Shown: piece after piece, positions 1 to 8,614 of the stretch | How the letters are laid out: each line of letters starts with the position of its first letter | Numbering within the stretch: position 1 is the stretch's first letter | Assembly (NCBI RefSeq): GCF_018531375.1 | Contig: NZ_JAHBOH010000001.1 | Span: forward strand, 2,914,001-2,978,000 | Origin: Cellulomonas fulva | Lineage (GTDB): Bacteria; Actinomycetota; Actinomycetes; Actinomycetales; Cellulomonadaceae | DNA: 64,000 nt | Direction: 5' to 3' | Position numbers and translations under genes: made by a program | Notes under the pieces: generated by a model | Databases searched by the model: none | The model's input: the letters and a program-made list of their open reading frames with translations, nothing else | What the model was told of the DNA's origin: nothing

Positions 1-379
1 TCGCGTTGGGCAGCTTGTGGGTGTCGATGTCGATGAGCGTCAGGGCGACCGCCACCGCCACCAGGTACAGCAGCGCCGGCAGCACCCAGGACGGTCCGGC
101 CCACCAGGCGGTCAGGCCGAACAGCACGCCCGTGACGAGCTCGACCGCGGGGTACCGCGGCGAGATCGGCTCGCCGCAGTCCCGGCACCGCCCGCGGAGC
201 ACGAGCCAGGACAGCACGGGCACGTTGTCCCGGCCCCGGATCAGGTGACCGCAGCGGGGGCAGGCCGACGGCGGCCGCACCACGGACTCGCCGCGCGGGA
301 CGCGCCAGACCACGACGTTGAGGAACGAGCCGATCGCCAGGCCGAGGAGACCGACGAGGACGACGAGTGCTGCGGTCAT
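1..379 (-). CDS. pilD: Prepilin peptidase (PilD/GspO type), 3' part beyond window
   Basis: Inner-membrane aspartic protease that would cut the leader peptides of the pilins encoded upstream and N-methylate the new N-terminus. The 126 visible residues start with a hydrophobic segment containing GSFLNVV, followed by the cytoplasmic zinc-type loop with two CxxC pairs (CPRC near residue 40 and CRDC near residue 65) and then IDIDTHKLPN, which holds the first catalytic aspartate of the A24 family. The second catalytic aspartate (GxGD motif) lies past the window edge. The ATG is 4 bases past the stop of the preceding PilX-like gene, so it is the last visible gene of the distal minor-pilin operon. 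Pilus assembly genes pilM, pilN and pilO are not in the window and may follow. Confidence 0.93.
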   Translation of the reverse strand, partial: MTAALVVLVGLLGLAIGSFLNVVVWRVPRGESVVRPPSACPRCGHLIRGRDNVPVLSWLVLRGRCRDCGEPISPRYPAVELVTGVLFGLTAWWAGPSWVLPALLYLVAVAVALTLIDIDTHKLPNA

Positions 380-383
380 GCGC

Positions 384-1964
384 TCAGGGGGTTCCGATCT
401 CGCGCTTGTAGACCACGTCCACGCGGTAGCCCGCCGTCGTCGTGTCCGCCGACGGCAGGTCGACCCCCGGGATCCCGATCGGCACGTAGTTGACGGTCAG
501 CGCGTTGCGCAGGTTGACGGTGCCACCGTAGAGCTGTCCCGACAGGTTCGTGCTGTTGTTGGTGTCGATCGTGCACGGCGTGTACAGGAAGAGCGTGATC
601 GGCGAGACCGCGAGGCTGCCGGAGTCGCCCTTGATGTTGCCGATGCCGCCCGAGCACTCCGCGACCCCGTTCGCGTTGGCGTCCGGCACGATGATCCACA
701 GCTTGTGCTCGTTGCCGTCCTTCGACGTCACCGAGAAGTTGCCGGTGGAGTAGAAGTCCTTCGCGAAGATCACGAGGTCGGCCCGGAGCTGCAGGTTCAC
801 GCCGTTCTGGAAGGTCGTCTGGTTGCAGAAGCGCGTGTCGAACAACGTGGGCACCGCCGGGCCGAGCAGCGGCCCGTTGAGGTCGTAGCTCGCCCCGGCC
901 ACCGTGCACTGGAGCTGGGTCCCGCCCGTCGTCGCCCGGGAGGCGGCCCACGACGGCGCGCTGTTCGCGGCCGCGTTGGTGCGCACCCACTGCTGGTAGG
1001 CCGCCGCGCGGTCGCCCGACGTGACGAACCCCGTCCAGTCCTGCGGCCGGTACAGCACCTCGGGAAGCCCCTTCGGGACGTAGACCGGGATCTGCGAGGT
1101 CGCCAGGCCCGTCCGCCTCACGCCACCGACCTGGATCGAGCTGGGACCACCCCAGGTCGTCAACGACCCGGTCAGCATGATGTCCTTGCCGATCTTCACG
1201 CCCGAGTTCATCGCGGCGTTCGCGGTCGCGTACAGCGAGCCGCCGATGCTCGCGAGCCCGGCGCTCTGCGCCTGCGAGATCTCGACGTAGTTCTTGCTCC
1301 ACAGGTCCCCGGTCACCCGGCAGGCGCCGGACATCCGCACGCCGCCGTTCGCCACGATCAGGCTGCCGTCGATCTTGACACCCGAGTTGCAGTTGACGTC
1401 ACCCGAGTCGACCCACACGTCGGCCTTCTCGTCCGGCAGCGTCGTCGTCACGGTGAACGCGTTCGTGGTCATGATGCTGTTGGCGGCGAAGATGGCCGAG
1501 CCACGACCGGAGACGACGCTGGGGGTCAGGACGATCTTGGACTGCATCGTCCGCGAGCGGCCGCTCTCGTCCTCGGCGGTGGAGGTCACGACGGCGGTCA
1601 CCGGCGCACCGGTCACGGTGCCCGAGGCGCACGTGAGCTTGTTGCCGTCCTTGTCGTAGTAGGCGATCGTCGCGCTCGCGTCGATCTGCGAGGGCGCCGC
1701 GCCGGCGTCCACGGTGCCGCTCGCCGGGTACCGGCAGGGCGTCGTCGTCTCCAGCTGGAGGTACACGTCGTCGATCAGCCCCTCGGCCGCGTGCACCTCG
1801 CTCGAGCGCGCGCGGTCCACGCCGGAGGCGCGCGACGCCGCGATGACGTTCGCCACGACGACCGCCGCGAGCATCGCGCCGATGAGCGCGACCGCGACGG
1901 CGGCGACGAGCACGCTCCCGCGCTCGTCTCCCGCTGCGGCCAGCCGGCCTCGAATCGCTCGCAT
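384..1964 (-). CDS. Large PilX-like pilus protein (distal cassette)
   Basis: 526-residue protein that I take to be a minor or tip component of the type IV pilus. Near the N-terminus RGSVLV at residues 15-20 opens a single hydrophobic helix. Position +5 after the possible cleavage glycine is alanine, not the usual glutamate, as in PilX-like proteins. The rest is a Ser/Thr/Gly-rich exported region with several similar stretches (NSGVKIDGS, NSGVKIGKD) suggesting a beta-solenoid. Cysteines are spread through the C-terminal half. I chose the ATG at 1964 because GGAGG lies 7-8 bases upstream; an in-frame start 13 codons earlier lacks this. It follows the PilW-like gene by 14 bases. Family placement rests on context and N-terminus; adhesion or tip function is inference. 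Confidence 0.72.
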   Translation of the reverse strand: MRAIRGRLAAAGDERGSVLVAAVAVALIGAMLAAVVVANVIAASRASGVDRARSSEVHAAEGLIDDVYLQLETTTPCRYPASGTVDAGAAPSQIDASATIAYYDKDGNKLTCASGTVTGAPVTAVVTSTAEDESGRSRTMQSKIVLTPSVVSGRGSAIFAANSIMTTNAFTVTTTLPDEKADVWVDSGDVNCNSGVKIDGSLIVANGGVRMSGACRVTGDLWSKNYVEISQAQSAGLASIGGSLYATANAAMNSGVKIGKDIMLTGSLTTWGGPSSIQVGGVRRTGLATSQIPVYVPKGLPEVLYRPQDWTGFVTSGDRAAAYQQWVRTNAAANSAPSWAASRATTGGTQLQCTVAGASYDLNGPLLGPAVPTLFDTRFCNQTTFQNGVNLQLRADLVIFAKDFYSTGNFSVTSKDGNEHKLWIIVPDANANGVAECSGGIGNIKGDSGSLAVSPITLFLYTPCTIDTNNSTNLSGQLYGGTVNLRNALTVNYVPIGIPGVDLPSADTTTAGYRVDVVYKREIGTP

Positions 1965-1978
1965 GAGAATCCTCCTGG

Positions 1979-2668
1979 TCAGGGCGCCGGGACGGGGCTG
2001 CACGTGTCAGCCGGGTAGCCGTAGATCGTGTTGCGCCCCGTGAGCGTCGACGTCACCGTCGCGGGCCGGGAGCCCTCGCTCTGCTCGGGGTCCTTGACGC
2101 GCAGCGTCACGCGGATCGTCTGCGCGTTGGACGAGCTCTCGGCCTGGTTCGGCTCGACGAAGAACGGCGGCCAGGTCGAGGGGTCGTCCTCGTCGAAGGC
2201 CGCGCTCGGCCGGACGACGTCGTGCGCGACCACGCGCCACGCCTCCACACCGCCCGTCGCCTGCCAGCTGGGCTTCCACGACCGGTACTCGAGCTGGCCG
2301 AAGTCGCTGCCCGACGGGAAGACGACCCGCCACTGCACGCACTGGAAGACGCCGTCCGTCTGCGTGTAGACCCGCAGCGAGTAGTACCGGTCCGCGCCCG
2401 ACTCGCTCGACGACTCCTGCTCGGGGTCCGAGATCACGTTGCCGGACCGCACCTGCCGGTCGATCTGCATGAGGCCGATCCGCGCCTGGTCCGCCGCCTC
2501 GGTCCGCGCGAGGTTGTCCTTCGTCTGCCGGGACATCTGCAGCATGATCCCGAACACGATCGCCAGCAGCCCCGTGAAGATCGACATCACGACGATGAGC
2601 TCCACGAGCGTGAACCCGCGCTCCTCGGACGCCTGCGCGGCCCGGATCCGCCGCATCGCCTCACGCAC
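1979..2668 (-). CDS. PilW/PulJ-like minor pilin (distal cassette)
   Basis: 229-residue class III prepilin. The leader ends in glycine 18 and is followed by FTLVE with glutamate at +5, then a hydrophobic helix to about residue 45, as in GspJ/PilW minor pilins that prime pilus assembly. The C-terminal globular domain has one early cysteine (FQCVQW) and one near the end (DTCSP) that could pair. The GTG start overlaps the stop of the preceding PilV-like gene by 8 bases, implying translational coupling; an ATG four codons later (2656) is the alternative. The next gene starts 14 bases downstream. Function in pilus priming is inferred from family and position. Confidence 0.85.
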   Translation of the reverse strand: MREAMRRIRAAQASEERGFTLVELIVVMSIFTGLLAIVFGIMLQMSRQTKDNLARTEAADQARIGLMQIDRQVRSGNVISDPEQESSSESGADRYYSLRVYTQTDGVFQCVQWRVVFPSGSDFGQLEYRSWKPSWQATGGVEAWRVVAHDVVRPSAAFDEDDPSTWPPFFVEPNQAESSSNAQTIRVTLRVKDPEQSEGSRPATVTSTLTGRNTIYGYPADTCSPVPAP

Positions 2669-4436
2669 TGGGCGCCGCCTTGTAGCCGGCCGCCGCGCGC
2701 GCGCCGCCGAGCGTCGTCGCGACCACGAACGAGTGCACGCCGCTCGGGCCCTCCATGCGGTAGCGCACCGAGATCGTGACCAGCCCGGTCTCCGACGAGA
2801 GCGAGCACCCCTCCCCCGCGCAGCCTGCGTCGGCCGCCGTGACGAGGGTCGAGGCGGGCGTCACCAGGACGCTGCCCGACGCGGTCACGGTGTAGCCGCC
2901 CCCGGTCCAGCTCACCGAGCCGGTGATCTTGGACGACGACGTGCCTGTGCCGAGCGTGAGCGTCGAGTACGACGAGCCGTTCCAGTACCGGATCGAGCCC
3001 GTCCGGGTCGTGACCGGCGTCGCTGCCGGCTGCGACGCACCTCGCTCCACCCGGGTGCTGTCGGTGTAGTTGTTCACGACGATGAGGCCGCTGCTGGCGG
3101 CGCCACCCGTCCAGGAGCCACCGCCCAGGGTCACCGTGCCGAGCGACCGTGAGACACCCGCGGCCACGCACCCGGCCCCGGTCAGGCTCGTGCACCCGGT
3201 CGCCGTGGTCCCCGCTGTCTTCGTGAAGCGACCCCCGAAGGTCGTCGTGCTCGCGGAGCTCCCGACCGTCGCCACCGCGAAGGTCCCGCTGCGGACGGAC
3301 GCGGTCACGCTCGTCGGGGCGTTGGTCCGCGCGGTCGTCGACGCGCAGGGCTCGCCGTTGGCGATCCCGGTGGCGCACGACGTGACGGTCGAGGCCCGCA
3401 CCGTCGCCTGGTCGCCACCGCCCGGCTGCAGGAGCATCGTGAGGTCGCCCTGCCCGAGGCTGAGCGACGATGCCACGCCGGTCGACGTCACGGGCGCCGG
3501 GTCCGCGGGAGCGGCACCGACGGAGCCCAGGTCGTTGGAGGCCTCGAGCGACGAGCTCGAGGCGCCGGTCGACTCGGCCGCCGCGGGGTCCGACGCGGCC
3601 GTGAGCGTGCCGCCGGAGTGCAGCACCGTCGCCTCCGCCGTCGACGACTGCTGCGCCGCGATGCCGACGCCCGTCTGGGCGACGCGCAGGGACGCGACGG
3701 TCGCGCTCGTGCCGGGCAGGATGGGGGTGGTCGCGTCGACGACGGGGTCACCGGCGGCGCCGCCGGCGGCGGCCGTCACCGTGATCTCCGGTCCCGTCCC
3801 GCCGGCACTCGCGGAGAAGAGCGCCTGGCACGCGCCGAGGAACGGCTGGTTGTCGGGGTCGCCGCAGCCGCCCTGGGGCGCGTACGCCGCGGAGCGCAGG
3901 ACGACGAACCGGTCCTCGGAGCTCTGGTTCGCGCGCCAGGTGGTGATGACCGTGAGGGAGAGGACGGCGGTGCCGTCGGCGGGCCGCGAGACGTACGACC
4001 GCGACGTGAACACGATCCCGGGCGCTTCCGGGTTCCGCGTCCGGGTGAGGTTGCTCCCGCCGGCGCCGGAGAGCGGAGCCATGGTCGTCGCCTGGTCGGA
4101 GCTCGTCACCAGGGCCTCGTCGATCCCGTCGTCGCCCACCGCGGGCCGCAGGCGCGTGCCGTCGACGTTCGGGTCGCCGCCGGCCGCGCCGACGAACCCG
4201 GTGCGCAGACCCTTGTTGAGGGTGTTCCAGGGCAGCGCGCGCAGCTGCTCCATCACCTGGTTGGTCACGGCCGTGCCGAGCGTCCGCTGGCGGGTCTGCG
4301 CGGTCGAGACCAGCGCCGACGTCTGCACCGCGGCTAGGCCGAGCAGGACGCCGCCGATGATCATCATGGCGACGAGCAGCTCCATCAAGGTGAAGCCGGA
4401 CTCGTCGCCCGTGCGAGGACGATCGTCGATCCGCAC
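2661..4436 (-). CDS. Long PilV/GspI-like minor pilin (distal cassette)
   Basis: 591-residue prepilin, much longer than the usual 130-200 residues of PilV or GspI. The leader ends at glycine 14, then FTLME with glutamate at +5 and a hydrophobic helix. A normal GspI-like domain is followed by a 300-residue Ser/Thr/Ala/Gly-rich low-complexity region and a C-terminal block with several cysteines (CAGEGCS). I chose the GTG at 4436 because GGGAGG lies 4 bases before it, and because a sigma-28-type promoter at 4498-4526 would put the transcript start downstream of the ATG that could be read from 4520. First gene of the distal cassette. The long tail may be surface exposed on the pilus; that is inference. 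Confidence 0.85.
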   Translation of the reverse strand: MRIDDRPRTGDESGFTLMELLVAMMIIGGVLLGLAAVQTSALVSTAQTRQRTLGTAVTNQVMEQLRALPWNTLNKGLRTGFVGAAGGDPNVDGTRLRPAVGDDGIDEALVTSSDQATTMAPLSGAGGSNLTRTRNPEAPGIVFTSRSYVSRPADGTAVLSLTVITTWRANQSSEDRFVVLRSAAYAPQGGCGDPDNQPFLGACQALFSASAGGTGPEITVTAAAGGAAGDPVVDATTPILPGTSATVASLRVAQTGVGIAAQQSSTAEATVLHSGGTLTAASDPAAAESTGASSSSLEASNDLGSVGAAPADPAPVTSTGVASSLSLGQGDLTMLLQPGGGDQATVRASTVTSCATGIANGEPCASTTARTNAPTSVTASVRSGTFAVATVGSSASTTTFGGRFTKTAGTTATGCTSLTGAGCVAAGVSRSLGTVTLGGGSWTGGAASSGLIVVNNYTDSTRVERGASQPAATPVTTRTGSIRYWNGSSYSTLTLGTGTSSSKITGSVSWTGGGYTVTASGSVLVTPASTLVTAADAGCAGEGCSLSSETGLVTISVRYRMEGPSGVHSFVVATTLGGARAAAGYKAAPSA

Positions 4437-4497
4437 CAAGCCTCCCAACCCGATGAACGCGCTCCCACGGCCGGTCCGGCGTGGTCCGTCGACCATC

Positions 4498-4526
4498 TCA
4501 TCGGCGCGCGGCGGCCCCACCCTGAG
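4498..4526 (-). promoter_or_regulatory. Sigma-28 (FliA/WhiG) type promoter for the distal minor-pilin operon
   Basis: Read on the minus strand the -35 is CTCAGG (4526-4521) and the -10 is GCCGATGA (4505-4498), with 15 bases between. This matches the sigma-28 pattern TAAA/CTCA-N15-GCCGATAA. The same arrangement stands before pilT, pilA and pilB. It lies between the terminator at 4539-4581 and the GTG at 4436. Confidence 0.7.
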
Positions 4527-4538
4527 GGCGCGGCGCGC

Positions 4539-4581
4539 GTCGCTTGCGCCCGTCTCGGCTCGCGAGACGGGCGAAAGCGAC
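4539..4581 (-). terminator. Terminator after the proximal minor-pilin operon
   Basis: Inverted repeat with 19-base arms (4539-4557 and 4563-4581), one mismatch and a 5-base loop, 20 bases after the stop of the 657-residue PilX-like gene. There is no T-run, as is common in very GC-rich actinobacteria. It separates the two minor-pilin cassettes. Confidence 0.75.
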
Positions 4582-4601
4582 GGCGGGGTCCGAATCCGAC
4601 G

Positions 4602-6575
4602 TCAGGAGCGGATCCCGTTGGGTGTGTTCACCTCACCGGAGTAGCGCAGCGTGTACTTCGCGTTCGCCCACTTCGGGAAGTACGGCGGCGTGGCGAACTG
4701 CAGCCGGTTGTCGTAGCGGTACAGCTTGGTGTAGCCGTTGCTCCCCTGCCCGACGATGCCGCGCCAGCGCTGGGCGATGGAGCCGTTCACCAGCAGCGTG
4801 CCGGCACTGCCCCCGACGCTGTACTTCTGCACGTAGAAGGAGTGCAGCAGGGTCTGGATCGAGCCGGCGATCTGGATGCCGTCCGAGGGCACGTTGACGC
4901 TGGAGCCCGGCTCCTTGTAGCGGCGCGGCCAGCCGCTCACCTCGCCGACGCTCTCGAGCTGGTCCTTCCACTCGAACGTCGAGGTGCTCCGGGTCCGGCA
5001 GGTGCCGTCGGCGTAGTAGCGCGTGCAGACGCCCTGCGTCCGCATCGTGCCCTGCCGCGGGTGGAACACCTCGACCGAGTTCGTGGCGACGAGCCCGAGC
5101 AGGTCGGTGCCGGTGACCGTGCCGCCTGCGAGCACCAGGTCGCCGGTGACGACGATCGACTGCGCCGACGCGAGCGTGACCCGCCCGTTGAGGACGCCCT
5201 CGGCGTAGAGGTTGCCCTGCCCGCACTGCTTCGTGAGCTCGAGCATGTTCTCGTCGGCCGTGTACGTCGAGCTGGACGTCGGGTGCGTGGCGAGCGTGGC
5301 GCTGAACGTCCCGACGGGGAGCGTCTGACCCGACGGTCCGCCGAGCTCGCCTCCGTAGCACTGCCGGTTGGCCGTGCCCGAGTGGTCCACGTAGATCACC
5401 ATGTCGGTCGGTACCGCGACCGTCGCCCCGGAGGTGCTGTTGAGCGCCGCGAGCGTGCCGCAGCTCGGCGCGGAGCCGCCCGGTACCCCGTCCGCGACGG
5501 GCGCGCGTCCCCCGTTGACGCTCGTCTTGTTCCAGACCGTCATGGTCCCGTTGGCCTTGAACACGACGCGCGTGGACCCGAAGTAGTGGCAGCCCGGCGT
5601 GGTCGCGAAGATGCCCGAGTTGTCGGGCAGGTAGAGGGGGTCGTGGTACTTCGGCTGGATGCCGCTGAAGTCGGCGACGCTCCCGGACCGCAGGCAGCGC
5701 GACTCCCAGGTGCTCGACGCGGCCGTCGCCGTCGCGCACCGGGGGTCGGCGGTCCACACCTGCTTCTGGAACTCGGGCTTTCTCCCGCTGCCCATGCTCC
5801 CGTAGATCGTGTCGTTGGTGAAGACCTCGCCGTCCAGGACGTCGCCGCCGATGAAGGTGATCTCGGTGCAGCCCGCGCCGGAGCGGCTCGGGGACGAGTG
5901 CCAGTAGGAGGCGCTGCGGCTGCCGTCCCGCCCGCAGGCGACCCTGGTCGTACCGCCGTCGCCGTACGCCTGGACGTTGTTGGGGTCCGCCGACTCGAAG
6001 TCGGTGTAGTAGACGTAGTCGGTCGACCCGCCCTTCCCGACCGTCGTGTCGATCGTGCGGAACACGCCGTTCGCCCGCCCCGTGACGACGAGCCGGTAGG
6101 TCCCCTGCGTGCGCCGCGAGCTGTCCACCTCGTAGTGGAAGTGCGGCGCGCGCTCCTTGGTCTCCCCCGGCTCGACCGGGAGCCACCCGGCGGACGTCGA
6201 GGTGTTCCACCCGCACGAGTTGCTGCCCGCCGCCATCGGGCCGCGCCACGCCAGGTTGGTGCAGTCCGGCGTGTACCCGTACGCGTCCATCTGGTTGATC
6301 CTGCTGATGAAGTCGTCGACGCCCGACTGCGCGGCCGCCATCGCCGCGCTGTAGTCCTGGTCGTAGCGGGCGAACCGCTGGCTGCTCACGGTGTACGCCA
6401 GCCCCGTCATCGCGAGCGCGCCGAGGATGAGCATGGTGCCCACGACGACCACGAGGATCGAGCCCGTCTCGTCGTCCGCGGGTCGGCGCATGCCGCAGAT
6501 CCGGCGCGGCGCCTGCTCGGGACGACGGGGCTGCTCCGGCCGCTGCGCGGCAGGCCTCGGGCCGACCGGTCTCAT
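4602..6575 (-). CDS. Large PilX-like pilus protein (proximal cassette)
   Basis: 657-residue protein. After a Pro/Arg-rich 37-residue leader, GSILV at 38-42 opens a single hydrophobic helix. As in its counterpart at 384-1964 the +5 position is not glutamate (Val43). The long exported part is rich in Tyr, Ser, Thr and Gly with more than ten cysteines, several in pairs, suggesting disulfide-stabilised surface structure. The ATG at 6575 has GGAGG 5 bases upstream and overlaps the TGA of the PilW-like gene (ATGA). Last gene of the proximal cassette, followed by a strong terminator. It shares architecture with, but is not an obvious copy of, the 526-residue protein. A role as pilus tip or adhesin is inference. 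Confidence 0.75.
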   Translation of the reverse strand: MRPVGPRPAAQRPEQPRRPEQAPRRICGMRRPADDETGSILVVVVGTMLILGALAMTGLAYTVSSQRFARYDQDYSAAMAAAQSGVDDFISRINQMDAYGYTPDCTNLAWRGPMAAGSNSCGWNTSTSAGWLPVEPGETKERAPHFHYEVDSSRRTQGTYRLVVTGRANGVFRTIDTTVGKGGSTDYVYYTDFESADPNNVQAYGDGGTTRVACGRDGSRSASYWHSSPSRSGAGCTEITFIGGDVLDGEVFTNDTIYGSMGSGRKPEFQKQVWTADPRCATATAASSTWESRCLRSGSVADFSGIQPKYHDPLYLPDNSGIFATTPGCHYFGSTRVVFKANGTMTVWNKTSVNGGRAPVADGVPGGSAPSCGTLAALNSTSGATVAVPTDMVIYVDHSGTANRQCYGGELGGPSGQTLPVGTFSATLATHPTSSSTYTADENMLELTKQCGQGNLYAEGVLNGRVTLASAQSIVVTGDLVLAGGTVTGTDLLGLVATNSVEVFHPRQGTMRTQGVCTRYYADGTCRTRSTSTFEWKDQLESVGEVSGWPRRYKEPGSSVNVPSDGIQIAGSIQTLLHSFYVQKYSVGGSAGTLLVNGSIAQRWRGIVGQGSNGYTKLYRYDNRLQFATPPYFPKWANAKYTLRYSGEVNTPNGIRS

Positions 6576-7321
6576 TCGTCCTCCCCTGGGCGGAGCACAG
6601 CCTGCGAGTTCGGCAGCAGGATGCGCTGGATGTAGGTCGTCGCCCCGGTCGAGCGGGCGTCGTCGGCGCGGACCCGCAGGGTCAGCTCGATCGAGAGCAC
6701 CTGGTCGATCTGCGCCGACGTGAGGCTGCCCCCCGCGCCGGTGGACATGAGGTCGCCCTCGTTGTCGTAGTACGCGAAGAGCGGCGCGGGACCGTCGGTC
6801 CGTACCCCCTCCACGAGGGTCGCGGTGGTCATGCGCGACCGGCACGCGGCGCTCGCCCCGGCGGCCAGCGCGTCGCAGTAGGTGTAGCCGTTCGTGCCCG
6901 GCGTCGACGAGTCGGGCCGCTGGACCCGCTCGACGAGGCGTGCCGTGCCGGGTCCGGTCGGCTGGACGACGTACGTCACCTGACGCGGGCCGACGACGTT
7001 GCCCGCGTTGTCGAGGTTCGCGTAGAACTTCATCGACGTGGACGACGCGCTCACGAAGGCGTCGATGTCCGAGCAGGTCGCGGTGACGCAGCTGATCAGC
7101 TGGCTGGGCTTGACGACCGTGCGGACCACCTTGGTCAGTCGCTCGGACGCCGTCCGCGCGACGTCGACCTGGTCCTGCCGGGCTACGCTCTCCGCGTTGA
7201 CCCGCTGGTACCCGATGGCGAGCGTGGTCACCGCGGCCATGAGGATCGTGAAGATCGTCATGCCGATGAGCAGCTCGGCCAGCGAGGTGCCGCGCTCGTC
7301 CCGGTGGAGGCGTCCGATCAT
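6572..7321 (-). CDS. PilW-like minor pilin (proximal cassette)
   Basis: 249-residue class III prepilin. The leader ends at glycine 11 (DERG), followed by TSLAE with glutamate at +5 and a hydrophobic helix to about residue 35, as in PilW/GspJ. The globular part has four cysteines (SCVTATC, TYCDAL, ACRSR). The ATG overlaps the TGA of the PilV-like gene, and its own stop overlaps the start of the PilX-like gene, so all three are translationally coupled. Same order (V, W, X) as the distal cassette. The priming role is inferred from the family. Confidence 0.86.
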   Translation of the reverse strand: MIGRLHRDERGTSLAELLIGMTIFTILMAAVTTLAIGYQRVNAESVARQDQVDVARTASERLTKVVRTVVKPSQLISCVTATCSDIDAFVSASSTSMKFYANLDNAGNVVGPRQVTYVVQPTGPGTARLVERVQRPDSSTPGTNGYTYCDALAAGASAACRSRMTTATLVEGVRTDGPAPLFAYYDNEGDLMSTGAGGSLTSAQIDQVLSIELTLRVRADDARSTGATTYIQRILLPNSQAVLRPGEDE

Positions 7322-8415
7322 GGCGTCGGCACCACCACGTCGATCGTCGGCAGCCCGGGGCCGCCCGGCGACACCGTCGCGTAGCCCCCCGCCGGAGCCG
7401 TCGTGCCGAAGAACGCGCCGTACTGCGTGGGCCAGAGGCCGTCCAGCCGGACGATCGCGTCGTCGGCCACGAGCAGCCGGGCGCCGGAGGCGCCCGCGTA
7501 CTCGGCGGCGACGAGGGTGTACGGCTGCCCGTCGACGACGCTGTCCGCGACCAGGTCGCCCGCGGCGTCGACGAACCGGAGGCGCAACGACATGGCCGCG
7601 TCGTACGCGAAGCTCGCGTTGTTGTTGAGCTTCCCGCGCTCGACGAGGCCGACGGGCTGCACCGGCTCGGGGTTGCCGGCCACGTCCACGTACCCGGCGT
7701 CGGACAGCCGGGCCGAGTACATCGTCCCCGAGGCCCCGGGGTTCACCTGGACGACCGCGCACCCGGAGGCATCGGTAATCCCGACCCGCGACTCGGTCGT
7801 CGAGAACACGACGACCGTCCGGCCCGGGTTGGGCAGCCCGCGCGACGTCGTCACCTTGACCGCCACGAACCCGGTGGTGCCGAGCACCTTGTCGTCCTTG
7901 CGCGGCGCGAGCGCCGCGACCGTGGTGACCGGGGCGACGGTGCCCATGCCGTCCCAGGTCACGCGGACCGCGACGCGGAGCGTCGGGTAGTTGACGAGCG
8001 ATCCGCCCTCGCACGCGGAGTCGCCGTGCCCGGTGAGGTTCCACGCGCTCGTGCGGCGCACCGTGTACGCCGTGCCGTCCACGGTGAGCGGCTGGCCGGC
8101 GGCCTGCCCCGCGAGCGGGTGCGGGTTGGTGACCGTGCCCTCGTCGGCCACCTCGACCGGAGCGCCGGAGTCCCGGGAGAACTCCTCGCGCACGATGTCG
8201 AGCTCGCGCGCCGCGAGGTTGGCGGCGGCGATGCGGCTGCGGTTCGACTCGCTCATCGACTGGCTCTGCAGGACGATCCCGACGACGACCATCGAGAGGA
8301 TGCCGAGCACGAGCATCGCGACCGTCAGCTCGATCATCGAGAAGCCGTCGTCGCCGGACGCGCGCCTCGGGCCCGCGTGCGCGAGGCCGCGGTTGCGCAG
8401 CCCACGAGCGTTCAT
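7318..8415 (-). CDS. PilV-like minor pilin with extra C-terminal domain (proximal cassette)
   Basis: 365-residue prepilin, about twice the normal PilV length. The leader ends at glycine 24 (GDDG), followed by FSMIE with glutamate at +5 and a hydrophobic helix. After a PilV-like head (to about residue 130) comes a beta-rich region with VKVTTSRGLPNPGRTVVVF and DASGCAVVQV, which resembles a carboxypeptidase regulatory-like or Ig-like fold. ATG 8415 has GGAGG about 10 bases upstream. The 200-base gap before it holds the pilA terminator; no good promoter of the pilA type is seen, so the cassette may depend on read-through or another promoter. Ig-like assignment is tentative. Confidence 0.83.
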   Translation of the reverse strand: MNARGLRNRGLAHAGPRRASGDDGFSMIELTVAMLVLGILSMVVVGIVLQSQSMSESNRSRIAAANLAARELDIVREEFSRDSGAPVEVADEGTVTNPHPLAGQAAGQPLTVDGTAYTVRRTSAWNLTGHGDSACEGGSLVNYPTLRVAVRVTWDGMGTVAPVTTVAALAPRKDDKVLGTTGFVAVKVTTSRGLPNPGRTVVVFSTTESRVGITDASGCAVVQVNPGASGTMYSARLSDAGYVDVAGNPEPVQPVGLVERGKLNNNASFAYDAAMSLRLRFVDAAGDLVADSVVDGQPYTLVAAEYAGASGARLLVADDAIVRLDGLWPTQYGAFFGTTAPAGGYATVSPGGPGLPTIDVVVPTP

Positions 8416-8560
8416 GGTGAACCTTCCTCCGGGCCGCCTGCCCGGCGACCGCTGCCCCATCGAACCGCACGTGGGAACGCGTGGGAATAGGCAGAAAGGG
8501 TGATATCAAGGCCCCATCCGCAGCGATCCGGACATTGCACGGATATCGGACGTCGGAACG

Positions 8561-8601
8561 CCGAGAAAAGGACGGGAGCCGAAGCTCCCGCCCTTTCTCG
8601 G
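8561..8601 (-). terminator. Intrinsic terminator of pilA
   Basis: Near-perfect hairpin 14 bases after the pilA stop. The arms are 8561-8579 and 8584-8601 with a 4-base loop that reads TTCG on the minus strand, an extra-stable tetraloop. The 3' arm contains CTTTTC rather than a separate T-run. It would make pilA an abundant single-gene transcript with limited read-through into the minor pilins. Confidence 0.88.
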
Positions 8602-8614
8602 TGATCAGTTCAGA

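Noticed and set aside
8543..8571. TCCGATAT as a fifth sigma-28 promoter before the proximal minor-pilin operon
   Set aside because: The -10 matches seven of eight positions of GCCGATAT but at 15 bases upstream the sequence is CCTTTT, not CTCAAG, and it lies in the pilA terminator region. Not convincing.
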